Origin: Sphingomonadales bacterium
GTDB taxonomy: Bacteria; Pseudomonadota; Alphaproteobacteria; Sphingomonadales; Sphingomonadaceae
Length of the DNA: 34,872 bases
Assembly (NCBI GenBank): GCA_027489695.1
Contig: JAIXZK010000022.1
Location: 1-34,872 of the forward strand
Direction: 5' to 3'
Below the pieces are notes generated by a model. The model ran no database searches. It was given only the letters and a program-made list of their open reading frames with translations, and was not told the DNA's origin. Position numbers and translations under genes: made by a program. Of this stretch, positions 1-9,176 are shown piece after piece (the stretch's first letter is position 1; every line of letters begins with the position of its first letter).

Positions 1-125
1 GCCCTGGCGGCCAGGTGAGCGCGCACGGCCTCGCGGACCTCGGCAGCACGCGATCGCCGGTTCTGCCTGGCCAGCGCGTCGAGGGCGGCAAGGTCGGTCG
101 CGGGAATGTCGATCAAGGCTCGCAT
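1..125 (-). CDS. Ribbon-helix-helix (CopG/VapB-like) antitoxin, partial (runs off the left edge)
   Basis: Manual minus-strand translation MRALIDIPATDLAALDALARQNRRSRAAEVREAVRAHLAARA: N-terminal beta strand plus two helices typical of RHH antitoxins. Operator-like repeats lie immediately upstream. Confidence 0.6.
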   Translation of the reverse strand, partial: MRALIDIPATDLAALDALARQNRRSRAAEVREAVRAHLAAR

Positions 126-130
126 GTCGC

Positions 131-154
131 GATGATATAGGGGGATGATATCAT
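131..154. promoter_or_regulatory. Operator-like repeat upstream of the RHH gene
   Basis: Direct repeat GATGATAT (131-138) / GATGATAT (144-151) with 13-bp period, overlapping the perfect palindrome ATGATATCAT (145-154), 6 bp upstream of the RHH start codon. Confidence 0.45.
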
Positions 155-195
155 GGCGCAAGCATTCGGCAGGTAGAAGGGCCGCCGGCGGCAGA

Positions 196-1560
196 TCACC
201 CCCGCTTGCGCGCCGCCATAGCGGCGCGGAAACGTGCCGCCCAGCCCGGCTTGTTGGCTTGTGGTGGCCGCACCAGCGCCAGCGCTTCGGCCGGGACATC
301 GGCGGTGATGGTCGAGCCGGCGCCGACGATGGCGCCCTCCCCGATCGTCACTGGCGCCACCAGCGCGCTGTTCGATCCGATGAAGGCGCCGGCGCCGATC
401 ACGGTCCGGTATTTGAAGAAACCGTCGTAATTGCAGGTGATGGTGCCGGCGCCGATGTTGGCTTCCGCGCCGATGGTGACGTCCCCGAGATAGGTCAGGT
501 GGCTGGCCTTGGCGCCGGCACCGATGTCGGCGGCCTTCACTTCGACGAAATTGCCGATCTTGGCGCCCGCGCCGAGCTTCGTTCCCGGCCGCAATCGCGC
601 GAATGGCCCGACACTGGCGCCAGCGCCGATATGCGCACCTTCGACATGGCTGTGGGAATGGATGACGGCGCCGCTTTCGATGCTGACGCCGGGCCCGAAG
701 ACCACGAAAGGCTCGATCGTCACGTCCGGCGCGACGCGCGTGTCGTGGGCAAAGAAGACGCTGGCGGGATCGACCAGCGTCACCCCTGCCGCCATCATTT
801 CGGCGCGGCGCCCGGCCTGCCAGCGCGCCTCGACCGCGGCGAGTTCGGCGCGGCTGTTGACGCCGGCGACCTCGTCGGCCGCCGTTTCGATGACGGTGCA
901 GCGCCGGCCGTCGGCGATGGCGAGGCCGACGATATCGGGCAGATAATATTCGCCTGCCGCATTGGCGTTGCCGATCCGCGCCAGCAACGGCCAGAGATCG
1001 CTGCTGCGCACCGCCAGCACGCCCGAATTGCACAGGGTGACGGCGCGTTCCTCGGCGCTGGCATCCTTGAACTCGACCATCTTCGCGATCTCGCCGTCCG
1101 CCGCGATGATGCGGCCATAGGCGGCCGGATCGGCGGGGCGGAAGCCGAGCACCGCCACCGCGACATCGGCGGTGAGCGCGGCGCGCAGCCTGTCGATGGT
1201 GGCGGCCTGCACCAGCGGCGTATCGCCGAACAGCACGACGACGACGCCATCGAAGCCGGCCAGCGCCGCTTGCGCGCAGCGCACGGCGTGGCCGGTGCCG
1301 AGCTGTTCTTCCTGCACGGCAAAGGCGATGTCCCGGCCTGCCAGCGCCGCCTCGACCTGTTCGCGGCCCTTGCCGACCACGACGACGATCTTTTGCGGCG
1401 CGCCACCGCCCGCCGCATTTCCGGCGAGGCTGTCGAGAAGATGCAACATCATCGCTTTACCAGCAATCGGATGCAGCACCTTGTGCAGAGACGATTTCAT
1501 CCGCGTACCCTGCCCGGCGGCGAGCAGGACGGCGGCGAACGGCGGCACGACATCGGACAT
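196..1560 (-). CDS. glmU: Bifunctional UDP-N-acetylglucosamine pyrophosphorylase / glucosamine-1-phosphate N-acetyltransferase
   Basis: MSDVVPPFAAVLLAAGQGTRMKSSLHKVLHPIAGK... nucleotidyltransferase motif followed by left-handed beta-helix hexapeptide repeats and GNFVEVK...NYDG motifs. Confidence 0.96.
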   Translation of the reverse strand: MSDVVPPFAAVLLAAGQGTRMKSSLHKVLHPIAGKAMMLHLLDSLAGNAAGGGAPQKIVVVVGKGREQVEAALAGRDIAFAVQEEQLGTGHAVRCAQAALAGFDGVVVVLFGDTPLVQAATIDRLRAALTADVAVAVLGFRPADPAAYGRIIAADGEIAKMVEFKDASAEERAVTLCNSGVLAVRSSDLWPLLARIGNANAAGEYYLPDIVGLAIADGRRCTVIETAADEVAGVNSRAELAAVEARWQAGRRAEMMAAGVTLVDPASVFFAHDTRVAPDVTIEPFVVFGPGVSIESGAVIHSHSHVEGAHIGAGASVGPFARLRPGTKLGAGAKIGNFVEVKAADIGAGAKASHLTYLGDVTIGAEANIGAGTITCNYDGFFKYRTVIGAGAFIGSNSALVAPVTIGEGAIVGAGSTITADVPAEALALVRPPQANKPGWAARFRAAMAARKRG

Positions 1561-1683
1561 GGTGGGAAGCGGCAAGCCCCTCTGGCCCCGGCAACCGGCC
1601 AGGACAGCCCGGGCTGTGCCACAGCGCCGGGCTGCGCCACAAGGGCCTTGCCATGGAAAGCCGGCGCGGCGCATCACCATGGC

Positions 1684-2376
1684 ATGGACCCGTCCCGAAC
1701 CTTGGCCAAAGACCTGCCGGGCACGGTGGTGTTCGATCTCGACGGCACGCTGGTCGATACCGCGCCGGACCTGACCGCCGCGCTCAACCATGCGCTGGCG
1801 GCACTGGGCCGGCCGCCGGTGCCGGCCGAGGATGTGCGCCACATGGTCGGCCATGGTGCGCGCCGGCTGCTCGAACGCGGCCTGGCCGCCAGCGGCGAAA
1901 CGACGCCGGACCTGGTCGAGGCGGGCGTGCCGCATTTCCTCGCCTTTTATGCCGATCACATCGCCGATGGCTCGCGGCCCTATCCCGGCGTCGAAGCGGC
2001 GCTCGATGCGCTGGCGGCGGCGGGCTGCCGGCTGGCGATCTGCACCAACAAGCCACAGGCACTGGCCGACGCGCTCGTCGCGGCGCTCGGCTGGAGCGGG
2101 CGCTTCGCCGCCACCATCGGCTTCGACGCTGTGCCGCGGCCGAAGCCCGATCCTGCCCACCTCGCCGCCGCCGTTGCCGCTGCCGGGGGTGACATGGCGG
2201 ACCTGGTGTTCGTCGGCGATTCGATCACCGATACCGATACGGCGCGCGCCGCCGGGGTGCCGGTGGTGGCGGTCGCCTTCGGCTTTTCGGATCGGCCGGT
2301 GGCCGAGCTCGGCGCCGACATCGTCATCGACGATTATGCCGGGCTGCTGCCGGCGCTGCGGCAGCTGGCGGCGTGA
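1684..2376 (+). CDS. gph: Phosphoglycolate phosphatase (HAD family)
   Basis: VVFDLDGTLVDTAPDLTAALNHAL... HAD motif I, motif II CTNK, motif IV GDSITD; Gph-like. Confidence 0.9.
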   Translation: MDPSRTLAKDLPGTVVFDLDGTLVDTAPDLTAALNHALAALGRPPVPAEDVRHMVGHGARRLLERGLAASGETTPDLVEAGVPHFLAFYADHIADGSRPYPGVEAALDALAAAGCRLAICTNKPQALADALVAALGWSGRFAATIGFDAVPRPKPDPAHLAAAVAAAGGDMADLVFVGDSITDTDTARAAGVPVVAVAFGFSDRPVAELGADIVIDDYAGLLPALRQLAA

Positions 2377-3578
2377 CCATGGGCGGCACCGTTCTTGCCG
2401 GGGTCGCCGTCATTTTCGCCATGATGCTCGGCTGGTGGCTGGGGCGGCGCACCCCGGAGACGATTCCGCTGCCGGTGATCGCCGCGCCGCCACCGCCGCC
2501 GCCGGTGCCGACGCGCATCGGCATCGAATCGCTCGCCGATCCGGCGTTGCTGATCCTTGGCGACATGACCATCGCCGCCAATGACGAGGCGCGCCGGCTG
2601 TTCGGCGAGCGCGTGTCCGGCAGCGACCCACGGCTGACCATCCGCCATCCGGTGGTGCTCGATGCCGTCGCCGAGGCGCGGCGCAGCGGGCTCACGGTGG
2701 AGCGCGAAGTCGCCGGCCTCGCCAGCACCAACAGCGCCTATCGCATCCGCGCCGTCGATGCCGGCGAAGGGCGGACGCTGGTCACTTTCGACGACATCAC
2801 CCAGGCGCGGCTGACCGAGCGGATGCGCGTCGATTTCGTCGCCAATGCCAGCCACGAGCTGCGCACGCCGCTGGCGACGCTGACCGGCTTCATCGAGACG
2901 CTGCAGGGGCCGGCCGCCGAGGACGAGCCGGCGCGGCGGCGCTTCCTCGACATCATGGCGCGTGAATCGGCGCGGATGAGCCGGCTGATCGACGACCTGC
3001 TGTCGCTGTCGCGCATCGAGCTCGACAAGCATGTGCGGCCGGTGACGGTGCTCGATCTCGATGGGATCATCCCCGATGTCGCGAAAACCCTGGCGATGCG
3101 GCTGGAGGCGGACGAGCGCCAGCTGCTGATCGACGAGCAGCGGCCGCTGCCGCCGGTGATCGCCGATCGCGACCAGGTGCTGCAGGTGCTGCACAATCTC
3201 GTCTCGAACGCGCTGAAATATGGCCGCAGCGGCACGCCGATCACCGTTTCGGCCAGTGCCGAGCCGGCGCAGGGCGGGCAGCCGGCGCTGGTTCGCATGA
3301 CGGTCAGCGATGTTTCGGAAGGCATCCAGCCCGAACATATCCCGCGGCTGACCGAGCGCTTCTACCGCGTCGATTCGCTGCGTAGCCGCAAGATGGGCGG
3401 GACCGGACTGGGTCTTGCCATCGTCAAGCATATCGTCGAGCGCCACCGCGGCCGGCTGGAGATCGAAAGCCGCGCCGGGGAGGGCACGCGCGTGTCGTTC
3501 ACCCTGCCGCAGGCGGTGGCGACGATCGATGCCGCGGCGCTGGCGCGCGCCGATGCTTCGGCGACGGGGGCCGGTTGA
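2373..3578 (+). CDS. phoR: Phosphate regulon sensor histidine kinase PhoR-like
   Basis: One N-terminal TM, PAS-like region, H-box FVANASHELRTPLATLTGFIETL, N-box LHNLVSNALKYG, G2 GGTGLGLAIVKHI; followed by phoU and phoB. GTG start overlaps the gph stop (ATG alternative at 2379). Confidence 0.9.
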   Translation: MTMGGTVLAGVAVIFAMMLGWWLGRRTPETIPLPVIAAPPPPPPVPTRIGIESLADPALLILGDMTIAANDEARRLFGERVSGSDPRLTIRHPVVLDAVAEARRSGLTVEREVAGLASTNSAYRIRAVDAGEGRTLVTFDDITQARLTERMRVDFVANASHELRTPLATLTGFIETLQGPAAEDEPARRRFLDIMARESARMSRLIDDLLSLSRIELDKHVRPVTVLDLDGIIPDVAKTLAMRLEADERQLLIDEQRPLPPVIADRDQVLQVLHNLVSNALKYGRSGTPITVSASAEPAQGGQPALVRMTVSDVSEGIQPEHIPRLTERFYRVDSLRSRKMGGTGLGLAIVKHIVERHRGRLEIESRAGEGTRVSFTLPQAVATIDAAALARADASATGAG

Positions 3579-3590
3579 GACAGCTCGAAC

Positions 3591-3645
3591 CAGTCGGATT
3601 ACAGTCGCAAAAGCCACTGTCGTAAAAACGTAAAATATCTGTCAC
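3591..3645 (+). promoter_or_regulatory. Candidate Pho box cluster upstream of phoU-phoB
   Basis: CAGTCGG (3591) / CAGTCGC (3602) at 11-bp spacing, and CTGTCGT (3617) / CTGTCAC (3639) at 22-bp spacing. PhoB sites are CTGTCAT-like repeats in 11-bp phase. Confidence 0.5.
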
Positions 3646-3797
3646 AATCTACTCACCGGTTCCGCGTAGGGGCAGGCTCACGCGACGCATCCCGGGCTTG
3701 GTCCCGGTGGGGGAACCGGTTTTGGCGGGGGCTGCTTGTTTGACAGGACGGATGGCGCGCGTGGCGCGTTGTTGCCGTCTTGCCGAAAGGAAGCTGC

Positions 3798-4517
3798 ATG
3801 GTTGAAACCACCGCCCATACCCACAAGGTCTTCGACGAGGATCTCGCCGAACTGCGATCGGTCATCAGCCGCATGGGCGGGCTGTGCGAGGCGCTGATTG
3901 CCGGCGCTGTCGATGCCCTCGCCACCCGCAATGTCGATGCCGCCATCCAGTGCGTCGCCGACGATGCCCGCATCGATGCGCTGGAGGCCGAGGCCGAAAC
4001 CCTGGCGGTGCGCATCATCGCGCTGCGGGCGCCGCTCGCCGATGATCTGCGCGAGATCGTCGCTGCGCTGAAGATTGCCGGCACGCTCGAACGCATCGGC
4101 GACTATGCCAAGAACATCGCCAAGCGCGCGTCCGCCATGGCGCAGGCGCACCCGATCGAACCCGTCATCATCGTGCCCGAAATGGCGCGGGTGGTGACCG
4201 GCATGATCAAGGACGTGCTCGACGCCTTTGTCGATCGCGATCCCGAACTCGCCCGCCGGGTCTGCGAACGCGATACGGTCGTCGATGATTTCTACAACAG
4301 CCTGTTCCGCACGCTGCTGACCTTCATGATGGAAAACCCGCATTACATCACGCCATCGACGCATCTGCTGTTCGTCGCCAAGAATCTGGAACGGATCGGC
4401 GACCATGCGACGTCGGTCGGCGAAATGGTTTTCTACACCGTGACCGGCGAACACCTGACCGATCGCCCGAAAAGCGATGACACCTCGACCTATCTAGCCC
4501 GACCCGACGGAGACTGA
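3798..4517 (+). CDS. phoU: Phosphate signaling complex protein PhoU
   Basis: LRAPLADDLREIVAALKIAGTLERIGDYAKNIAKRA and LLFVAKNLERIGDHATSVGEMVFYTVTGEH: PhoU repeats. RBS gaaaggaag upstream. Confidence 0.96.
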   Translation: MVETTAHTHKVFDEDLAELRSVISRMGGLCEALIAGAVDALATRNVDAAIQCVADDARIDALEAEAETLAVRIIALRAPLADDLREIVAALKIAGTLERIGDYAKNIAKRASAMAQAHPIEPVIIVPEMARVVTGMIKDVLDAFVDRDPELARRVCERDTVVDDFYNSLFRTLLTFMMENPHYITPSTHLLFVAKNLERIGDHATSVGEMVFYTVTGEHLTDRPKSDDTSTYLARPDGD

Positions 4518-4521
4518 AGCG

Positions 4522-5238
4522 ATGCGGCCCAAGATCCTGCTTGTCGAAGACGACGCCAACCTCATCGAGCTTGTCACCTACAATCTCGAAAAAGAGGGTT
4601 TCGACACGGTCCGCACCGGCGATGGCGAGGAAGCCCTGGTGCTGGCGCAGGAGGAAAAGCCCGATCTCGTCATCCTCGACTGGATGATCGCCAATCTTTC
4701 AGGGATCGAGGTCTGCCGTCGCCTGCGCCGGGCACCGGCCACCGCCAATCTGCCGATCGTCATGCTGACGGCGCGCGCCGAGGAGGCCGATCGTATCCGC
4801 GGCCTTGAAACCGGCGCCGACGATTATGTGACGAAGCCCTTTTCGCCGCGCGAGCTTGTCGCTCGCGTCCGCGCTGTGCTGCGCCGGCTGCGGCCGGCGC
4901 TTTCGGGCGGCAACCTCGATTATGCCGGCATCGTCATGGACACTTCGGCGCACAAGGTGACGCGCGATGGCCGGGTGGTGCAGCTGGGGCCGACGGAATT
5001 CCGCCTGCTGCGGCATTTCCTCGAACATCCCGGCCGGGTGTTCAGCCGGGAGCAACTGCTCGATGCCGTCTGGGGCCGCGATGTCTATGTCGAGCAGCGC
5101 ACTGTCGACGTCCATATCCGTCGGCTGCGCAAGGCGGTGAACAGCAACAGCGGCGCCGAGGAACTGCCCGATGTCATCCGCACCGTCCGTTCGGCGGGCT
5201 ATGCGCTCGATGCCGAACTGGTGCCGGTAGGGCGCTGA
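4522..5238 (+). CDS. phoB: Phosphate regulon response regulator PhoB
   Basis: Receiver domain (KILLVEDDANLIELVTYNLEKEGF, VILDWMIANLSGIEVCRRLR) plus OmpR-type winged helix; adjacent to phoR/phoU. Confidence 0.95.
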   Translation: MRPKILLVEDDANLIELVTYNLEKEGFDTVRTGDGEEALVLAQEEKPDLVILDWMIANLSGIEVCRRLRRAPATANLPIVMLTARAEEADRIRGLETGADDYVTKPFSPRELVARVRAVLRRLRPALSGGNLDYAGIVMDTSAHKVTRDGRVVQLGPTEFRLLRHFLEHPGRVFSREQLLDAVWGRDVYVEQRTVDVHIRRLRKAVNSNSGAEELPDVIRTVRSAGYALDAELVPVGR

Positions 5239-5286
5239 ATCCGATACCGATCCGGTGCAACCTCACCGCTGATGTCGAGGGAAGTA

Positions 5287-5317
5287 GAGGCACGCCCGGG
5301 CGCTCGCGGCGTGCCTC
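5287..5317. terminator. Stem-loop downstream of phoB, possible terminator
   Basis: GAGGCACGCC (5287-5296) / GGCGTGCCTC (5308-5317): perfect 10-bp inverted repeat. No clear U tract. Confidence 0.4.
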
Positions 5318-5489
5318 GGCTTCGCGTAGGCTGAGCGGGGTTCCAGCATCGGGCGGGATCAAGGTCGAATTTGGCAGCCTCTCGGTGTCGAACCACGCTC
5401 GCCCGCGAACCTCCCTGTCGCATGGGCTTGGCGATCGCCGGCCTCGCCGCTAGACGGGCGGGGTTTGGATATTGAGGGGCTGATCCGCC

Positions 5490-6383
5490 ATGACGTTGCG
5501 TTTCGATAATCGTGTTGCCATCGTTACCGGTGCTGGCGGCGGCCTGGGCCGTGCCTATGCGCTGGAACTGGCGCGCCGCGGTGCCAAGGTGGTGGTCAAC
5601 GATCTCGGCGGTGCCCGCGATGGCTCCGGTGCCTCGCTGTCGGCGGCGCAGGGCGTTGTCGACGAGATCGTCGCTGCCGGCGGCGAAGCCATGGCCAATG
5701 GCGCCAGCGTCACCGATGCCGCCGCCGTCGAGCACATGATCGCCGTCGTCAAGGAACGCTGGGGCCGCGTCGATGTGCTGGTCAACAACGCCGGCATCCT
5801 GCGTGACAAGACCTTCGTCAAGATGACCCAGGACGATTTCCGCCAGGTGCTCGACGTGCACCTGATGGGCAGCGTCATCTGCACCAAGGCGGTGTGGGAA
5901 TTGATGCGCGAACAGGCCTATGGCCGCATCCTGATGACGACCTCGTCGACCGGCCTTTACGGCAATTTCGGCCAGGCCAATTATGGCGCGGCGAAGCTTG
6001 GCCTTGTCGGGCTGATGAAGACGCTGGCGCTGGAAGGCGCCAAGTACAACGTCAAGATCAACACCATCGCACCGCTGGCGGCGACCCGGATGACGGAAGA
6101 CCTGATGCCGCCGGCGCTGCTCGAGAAGATGGGGCCGGAGACGGTCGTTCCCGCCGCCGTCTACCTCGTCAGCGAAGATGCGCCGTCGAACGCCATCATC
6201 AACGCCGGCGGTGGCGGTTTCGAGCGCGCCTATGTGACGCTGACCCGCGGCATCCATGTCGCCGCCGAAGACATGACCGCCGAAACCGTGGCGGCGCGCT
6301 TCGACGAGATCAGCGACCGCACCGGCGAGATCGTCCCCGACACCGGCGCCGCCCAGGCCCAGACCGCCCTCGCCGGCGGCTGA
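5490..6383 (+). CDS. SDR family oxidoreductase (17-beta-HSD type 4 / multifunctional enzyme dehydrogenase-like)
   Basis: VAIVTGAGGGLGRAYALELARRGAKVVVNDLGG cofactor motif, NNAGILRD, YGAAK active site (YxxxK). Confidence 0.92.
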   Translation: MTLRFDNRVAIVTGAGGGLGRAYALELARRGAKVVVNDLGGARDGSGASLSAAQGVVDEIVAAGGEAMANGASVTDAAAVEHMIAVVKERWGRVDVLVNNAGILRDKTFVKMTQDDFRQVLDVHLMGSVICTKAVWELMREQAYGRILMTTSSTGLYGNFGQANYGAAKLGLVGLMKTLALEGAKYNVKINTIAPLAATRMTEDLMPPALLEKMGPETVVPAAVYLVSEDAPSNAIINAGGGGFERAYVTLTRGIHVAAEDMTAETVAARFDEISDRTGEIVPDTGAAQAQTALAGG

Positions 6384-6393
6384 TCCAGGGCCG

Positions 6394-7554
6394 ATGGCGC
6401 ACCCGCCGCTCGACGAACGCGCGCTCGACGCGGCGGTGGCGGCCGGCGTCGTCGATGCCGAAACGCGCGAGCGGCTGGTCGATTTCGCCGCGGCATGGCG
6501 TGATGGCCGCGGCGCCGCGGTGGCGGGCGCGGCGGCAGGCGGTGCCGACGAGGAGCAGTTCCGGCTGCTCAGCGGCTTCAACGATGTTTTCGTCGCGATT
6601 GCTATTGCCATCCTGCTCTGGGCGGTTGGCGCGCTCGGCGTCGCGGCCAGCCCGGTGGCGCGCGGCGAAGCGCTGGCCGGCGGGCTGGCGGTGGCGGCGG
6701 CCTCGTGGGTGCTGGCCGAATATTTCACGCGGAAGCGCCGCATGTCGCTTCCCAGCATCGAATTGCTCACGACCTTTGTGGGCGGGGTGTACACGGCCGC
6801 CTTCGGCCTGTTGGTCACGGTTTTCGGCAGGGCGACGGGCAGCAACCCGCTTATCGAAGGCGAGACGAACCCGCACTCCGCTGCCAACGTGCTAGGTATC
6901 GGAGCGCCGGAGGCGATCGGCAGCGCAATGGCCTTTGCGGTGCTCCTGCTCCCGACCGGCATCGCCATCGCTGCCGCTTTTGCGCATTGGCGGCGGTTCC
7001 GCGTTCCGATCACGCTCGCCGCCGGCTGCGCCGTCATCATCCTGCCGGTGATGGCGCTGCTCGGCAGCCAGCTCGGTGGCACCGCGGCGCTGATCGCCGG
7101 TTTCCTCGGCGGCATCGCTGTCTTCCTGCTCGCCATGCGCATCGATGCCAGCGACCGCGCCCGGCTGACGCGGCGCACCGACATGGCGTTCTGGCTGCAC
7201 CTGCTGGCGGCGCCGCTGATCGTGCACCCCGTGCTGTCGCAACTGCAGTCCCCGGCCAATCCGAGCCTGGCATTGGTCGCAGCTGCCGGCACCATCCTGA
7301 TCTATCTGGTCCTCGCCTTCATCGCGCTTGCCGTCGATCGCCGGGCGCTGCTGGTCTCGGGGCTGGCCTATGTGATCTATGCGCTCGGCGTCGTCGTCCA
7401 GTCGGGCGCCGATCCCGGCACTGGCTTCACCGTCACCGCGCTCATCGTCGGCGGCTCGCTGGTGCTGCTGGCGGCGGCCTGGGCGAAGGCGCGCCGCTCG
7501 GTCGTCGGAGTGCTGCCGGCCGATGTGCAGGCACTGGTGCCACCGGCGGTTTGA
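6394..7554 (+). CDS. Conserved multi-TM membrane protein (DUF2157-like)
   Basis: 386 aa with multiple hydrophobic segments after a short cytoplasmic N-terminus (LDERALDAAVAAGVVDAETRERLVDF). Confidence 0.7.
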   Translation: MAHPPLDERALDAAVAAGVVDAETRERLVDFAAAWRDGRGAAVAGAAAGGADEEQFRLLSGFNDVFVAIAIAILLWAVGALGVAASPVARGEALAGGLAVAAASWVLAEYFTRKRRMSLPSIELLTTFVGGVYTAAFGLLVTVFGRATGSNPLIEGETNPHSAANVLGIGAPEAIGSAMAFAVLLLPTGIAIAAAFAHWRRFRVPITLAAGCAVIILPVMALLGSQLGGTAALIAGFLGGIAVFLLAMRIDASDRARLTRRTDMAFWLHLLAAPLIVHPVLSQLQSPANPSLALVAAAGTILIYLVLAFIALAVDRRALLVSGLAYVIYALGVVVQSGADPGTGFTVTALIVGGSLVLLAAAWAKARRSVVGVLPADVQALVPPAV

Positions 7555-7642
7555 GGCGGCTTCAGCCGAAGTCGAGGGATACTGCGTTGAAATCTCCTCC
7601 CTCTAGGGGGGGGCGGTTAACCGGCCTGGCGCCCGCTTTCGT

Positions 7643-8047
7643 TCAACCCGGTAACGTCCCGTCGGGCGATCGCGGCAGATCATCGGCAATCTCGAACCAG
7701 CACAGCTGGTCGGCGGTGAAGATGTGCAGGCCCGGGCGCAGCGCCGGCGCCTCGGGATCGTCGAAGACCGTGGCGTTGATGGTGACAAAGCTGCCGTCGT
7801 CGGGCGCGTACCAGAGCTGGCTGCCGCAGTTCGGGCAAAAGGCGCGGCGGCCGTGCGGCGAGGATCGATACCAGCTCGGCGCGCCTTCCACCGCGAGCGC
7901 GGCCGGATCGGCCGCCACCCAGGCATTGACCGGCGCGCCCGACAGGCGGCGGCAGATCGAGCAATGGCAATAGCCGGCGCCGAGCAGCGCCTCCGCCGCC
8001 ACGGACAAGCGGACGCCGCCGCAATGGCAATGGCCGGCGAGCGGCAT
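7643..8047 (-). CDS. GFA family protein (glutathione-dependent formaldehyde-activating-like, CENP-V/GFA fold)
   Basis: GHCHCGGVRL...GYCHCSICRRLSGAPVNAWV...FCPNCGSQLWY zinc-binding cysteines. Confidence 0.92.
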   Translation of the reverse strand: MPLAGHCHCGGVRLSVAAEALLGAGYCHCSICRRLSGAPVNAWVAADPAALAVEGAPSWYRSSPHGRRAFCPNCGSQLWYAPDDGSFVTINATVFDDPEAPALRPGLHIFTADQLCWFEIADDLPRSPDGTLPG

Positions 8048-8049
8048 GC

Positions 8050-8382
8050 TCAGCTTTCCACCAGCTTCATCAGCCGCCGCTCGATCGGTGCCAGCACGCT
8101 GGCCAGTTCCGCCCCACGCTTCAGCACGACACCGCCTTCGCCATAAAGGATCCATTCGCCCTGTTTCAGGCGCAGCGCCGGGTCCTTGACGATGCGCGCT
8201 TCCGGGTTTTCGGCGGCGCGGCGGAAGGCGGAAAAGCTTGCCTGTTTGGCGCCCAGTTCCATCGCATAGTCGCGCCAATGGCCGGCGGCGACCATGCGGC
8301 CATAGAGCGACAGGATGCGATCGAGTTCGAGCCGGGTGAAGGCGACCTGGCGCGGCGCCGGCAGCGGGGCGATATTGTCCAA
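8050..8382 (-). CDS. DUF2794 domain-containing protein
   Basis: FTRLELDRILSLYGRMVAAGHWRDYAMELGAKQASFSAFRRAAENPEARIVKDP..KQGEWIL matches DUF2794 as I recall it. Confidence 0.85.
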   Translation of the reverse strand: MDNIAPLPAPRQVAFTRLELDRILSLYGRMVAAGHWRDYAMELGAKQASFSAFRRAAENPEARIVKDPALRLKQGEWILYGEGGVVLKRGAELASVLAPIERRLMKLVES

Positions 8383-8390
8383 GTTCGCGC

Positions 8391-9059
8391 TCAGCCCGCC
8401 GCCCGGCGCTGTTCCTCGGTCAGCGCGTCGAGGCGGGCGCGCAGCGTGTCGATCTCGCAGCGCAGCAGCTCGAGCTTCTGCGTCTCGGGATCATATTTCT
8501 GCGAGCATGGCGTGCCATAGGGCAGGAACGGCTTCTGGTAATCGCCGGCGTCGACGGGCACCGGCTTTGCCGGAATGCCGACCATGGTGGCGCCTTCCGG
8601 CACGTCGCGGGTGACAACGGCATTGGCGCCGACGCGGGCGCGCCGGCCGACGGTGATCGGCCCCAGCACCTGGGCGCCCGACCCGATGATGACGCCGTCT
8701 TCCAGGGTCGGGTGGCGTTTGCCGGCAATGCCATTGGCGGGATCGGTGCCGCCCAGGGTCACGCACTGGTAGATGGTGACATCATTGCCGATCACCGCGG
8801 TCTCGCCGATGACGACGAAACCGTGATCGATGAAGAAGTTGCGGCCGATGGTGGCGCCGGGATGGATGTCGATCGCGGTCAGGAAGCGCGACAGGTGATT
8901 GACGATGCGGGCGAGCAGATAGAGCCGCATGCCGAACAGGCCGTGCGCGACCTTGTGCAGGCCGAGCGCCCAGACTCCCGGGTAGGTCAGGATTTCCCAG
9001 CGCGAGCGCGGCGCCGGATCGCGCGATTTCACCGAATCGAGATAGGCGAGCAACGCCAT
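8391..9059 (-). CDS. cysE: Serine O-acetyltransferase (EpsC/CysE family)
   Basis: [43 protein letters not shown]...[26 protein letters not shown] hexapeptide acyltransferase. Confidence 0.93.
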   Translation of the reverse strand: MALLAYLDSVKSRDPAPRSRWEILTYPGVWALGLHKVAHGLFGMRLYLLARIVNHLSRFLTAIDIHPGATIGRNFFIDHGFVVIGETAVIGNDVTIYQCVTLGGTDPANGIAGKRHPTLEDGVIIGSGAQVLGPITVGRRARVGANAVVTRDVPEGATMVGIPAKPVPVDAGDYQKPFLPYGTPCSQKYDPETQKLELLRCEIDTLRARLDALTEEQRRAAG

Positions 9060-9176
9060 CTTCAGCCTCCGCCATCAGCCCGCCGCGGTGCCGGGTTTGC
9101 CCGTGTCGATCCTGCGGCGACAGGAACTTGAGTCCGACTCTACCGCGCTTGGCAAGCGCTGGCCAGTCTCGGGGTG

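Noticed and set aside
145-1683. Long + strand ORF fused upstream of gph and antisense to glmU
   Set aside because: GC-rich antisense shadow frame with low-complexity D/G/A/H composition. glmU on the opposite strand is unambiguous; only the gph portion from 1684 is coding.
5199-7295. 698-aa minus-strand ORF
   Set aside because: Antisense to the SDR and membrane protein genes; low-complexity S/A/R composition.
7614-7623. CGGTTAACCG palindrome between convergent genes
   Set aside because: Only 10 bp, in a 3'-3' region with no promoter expected; likely chance.
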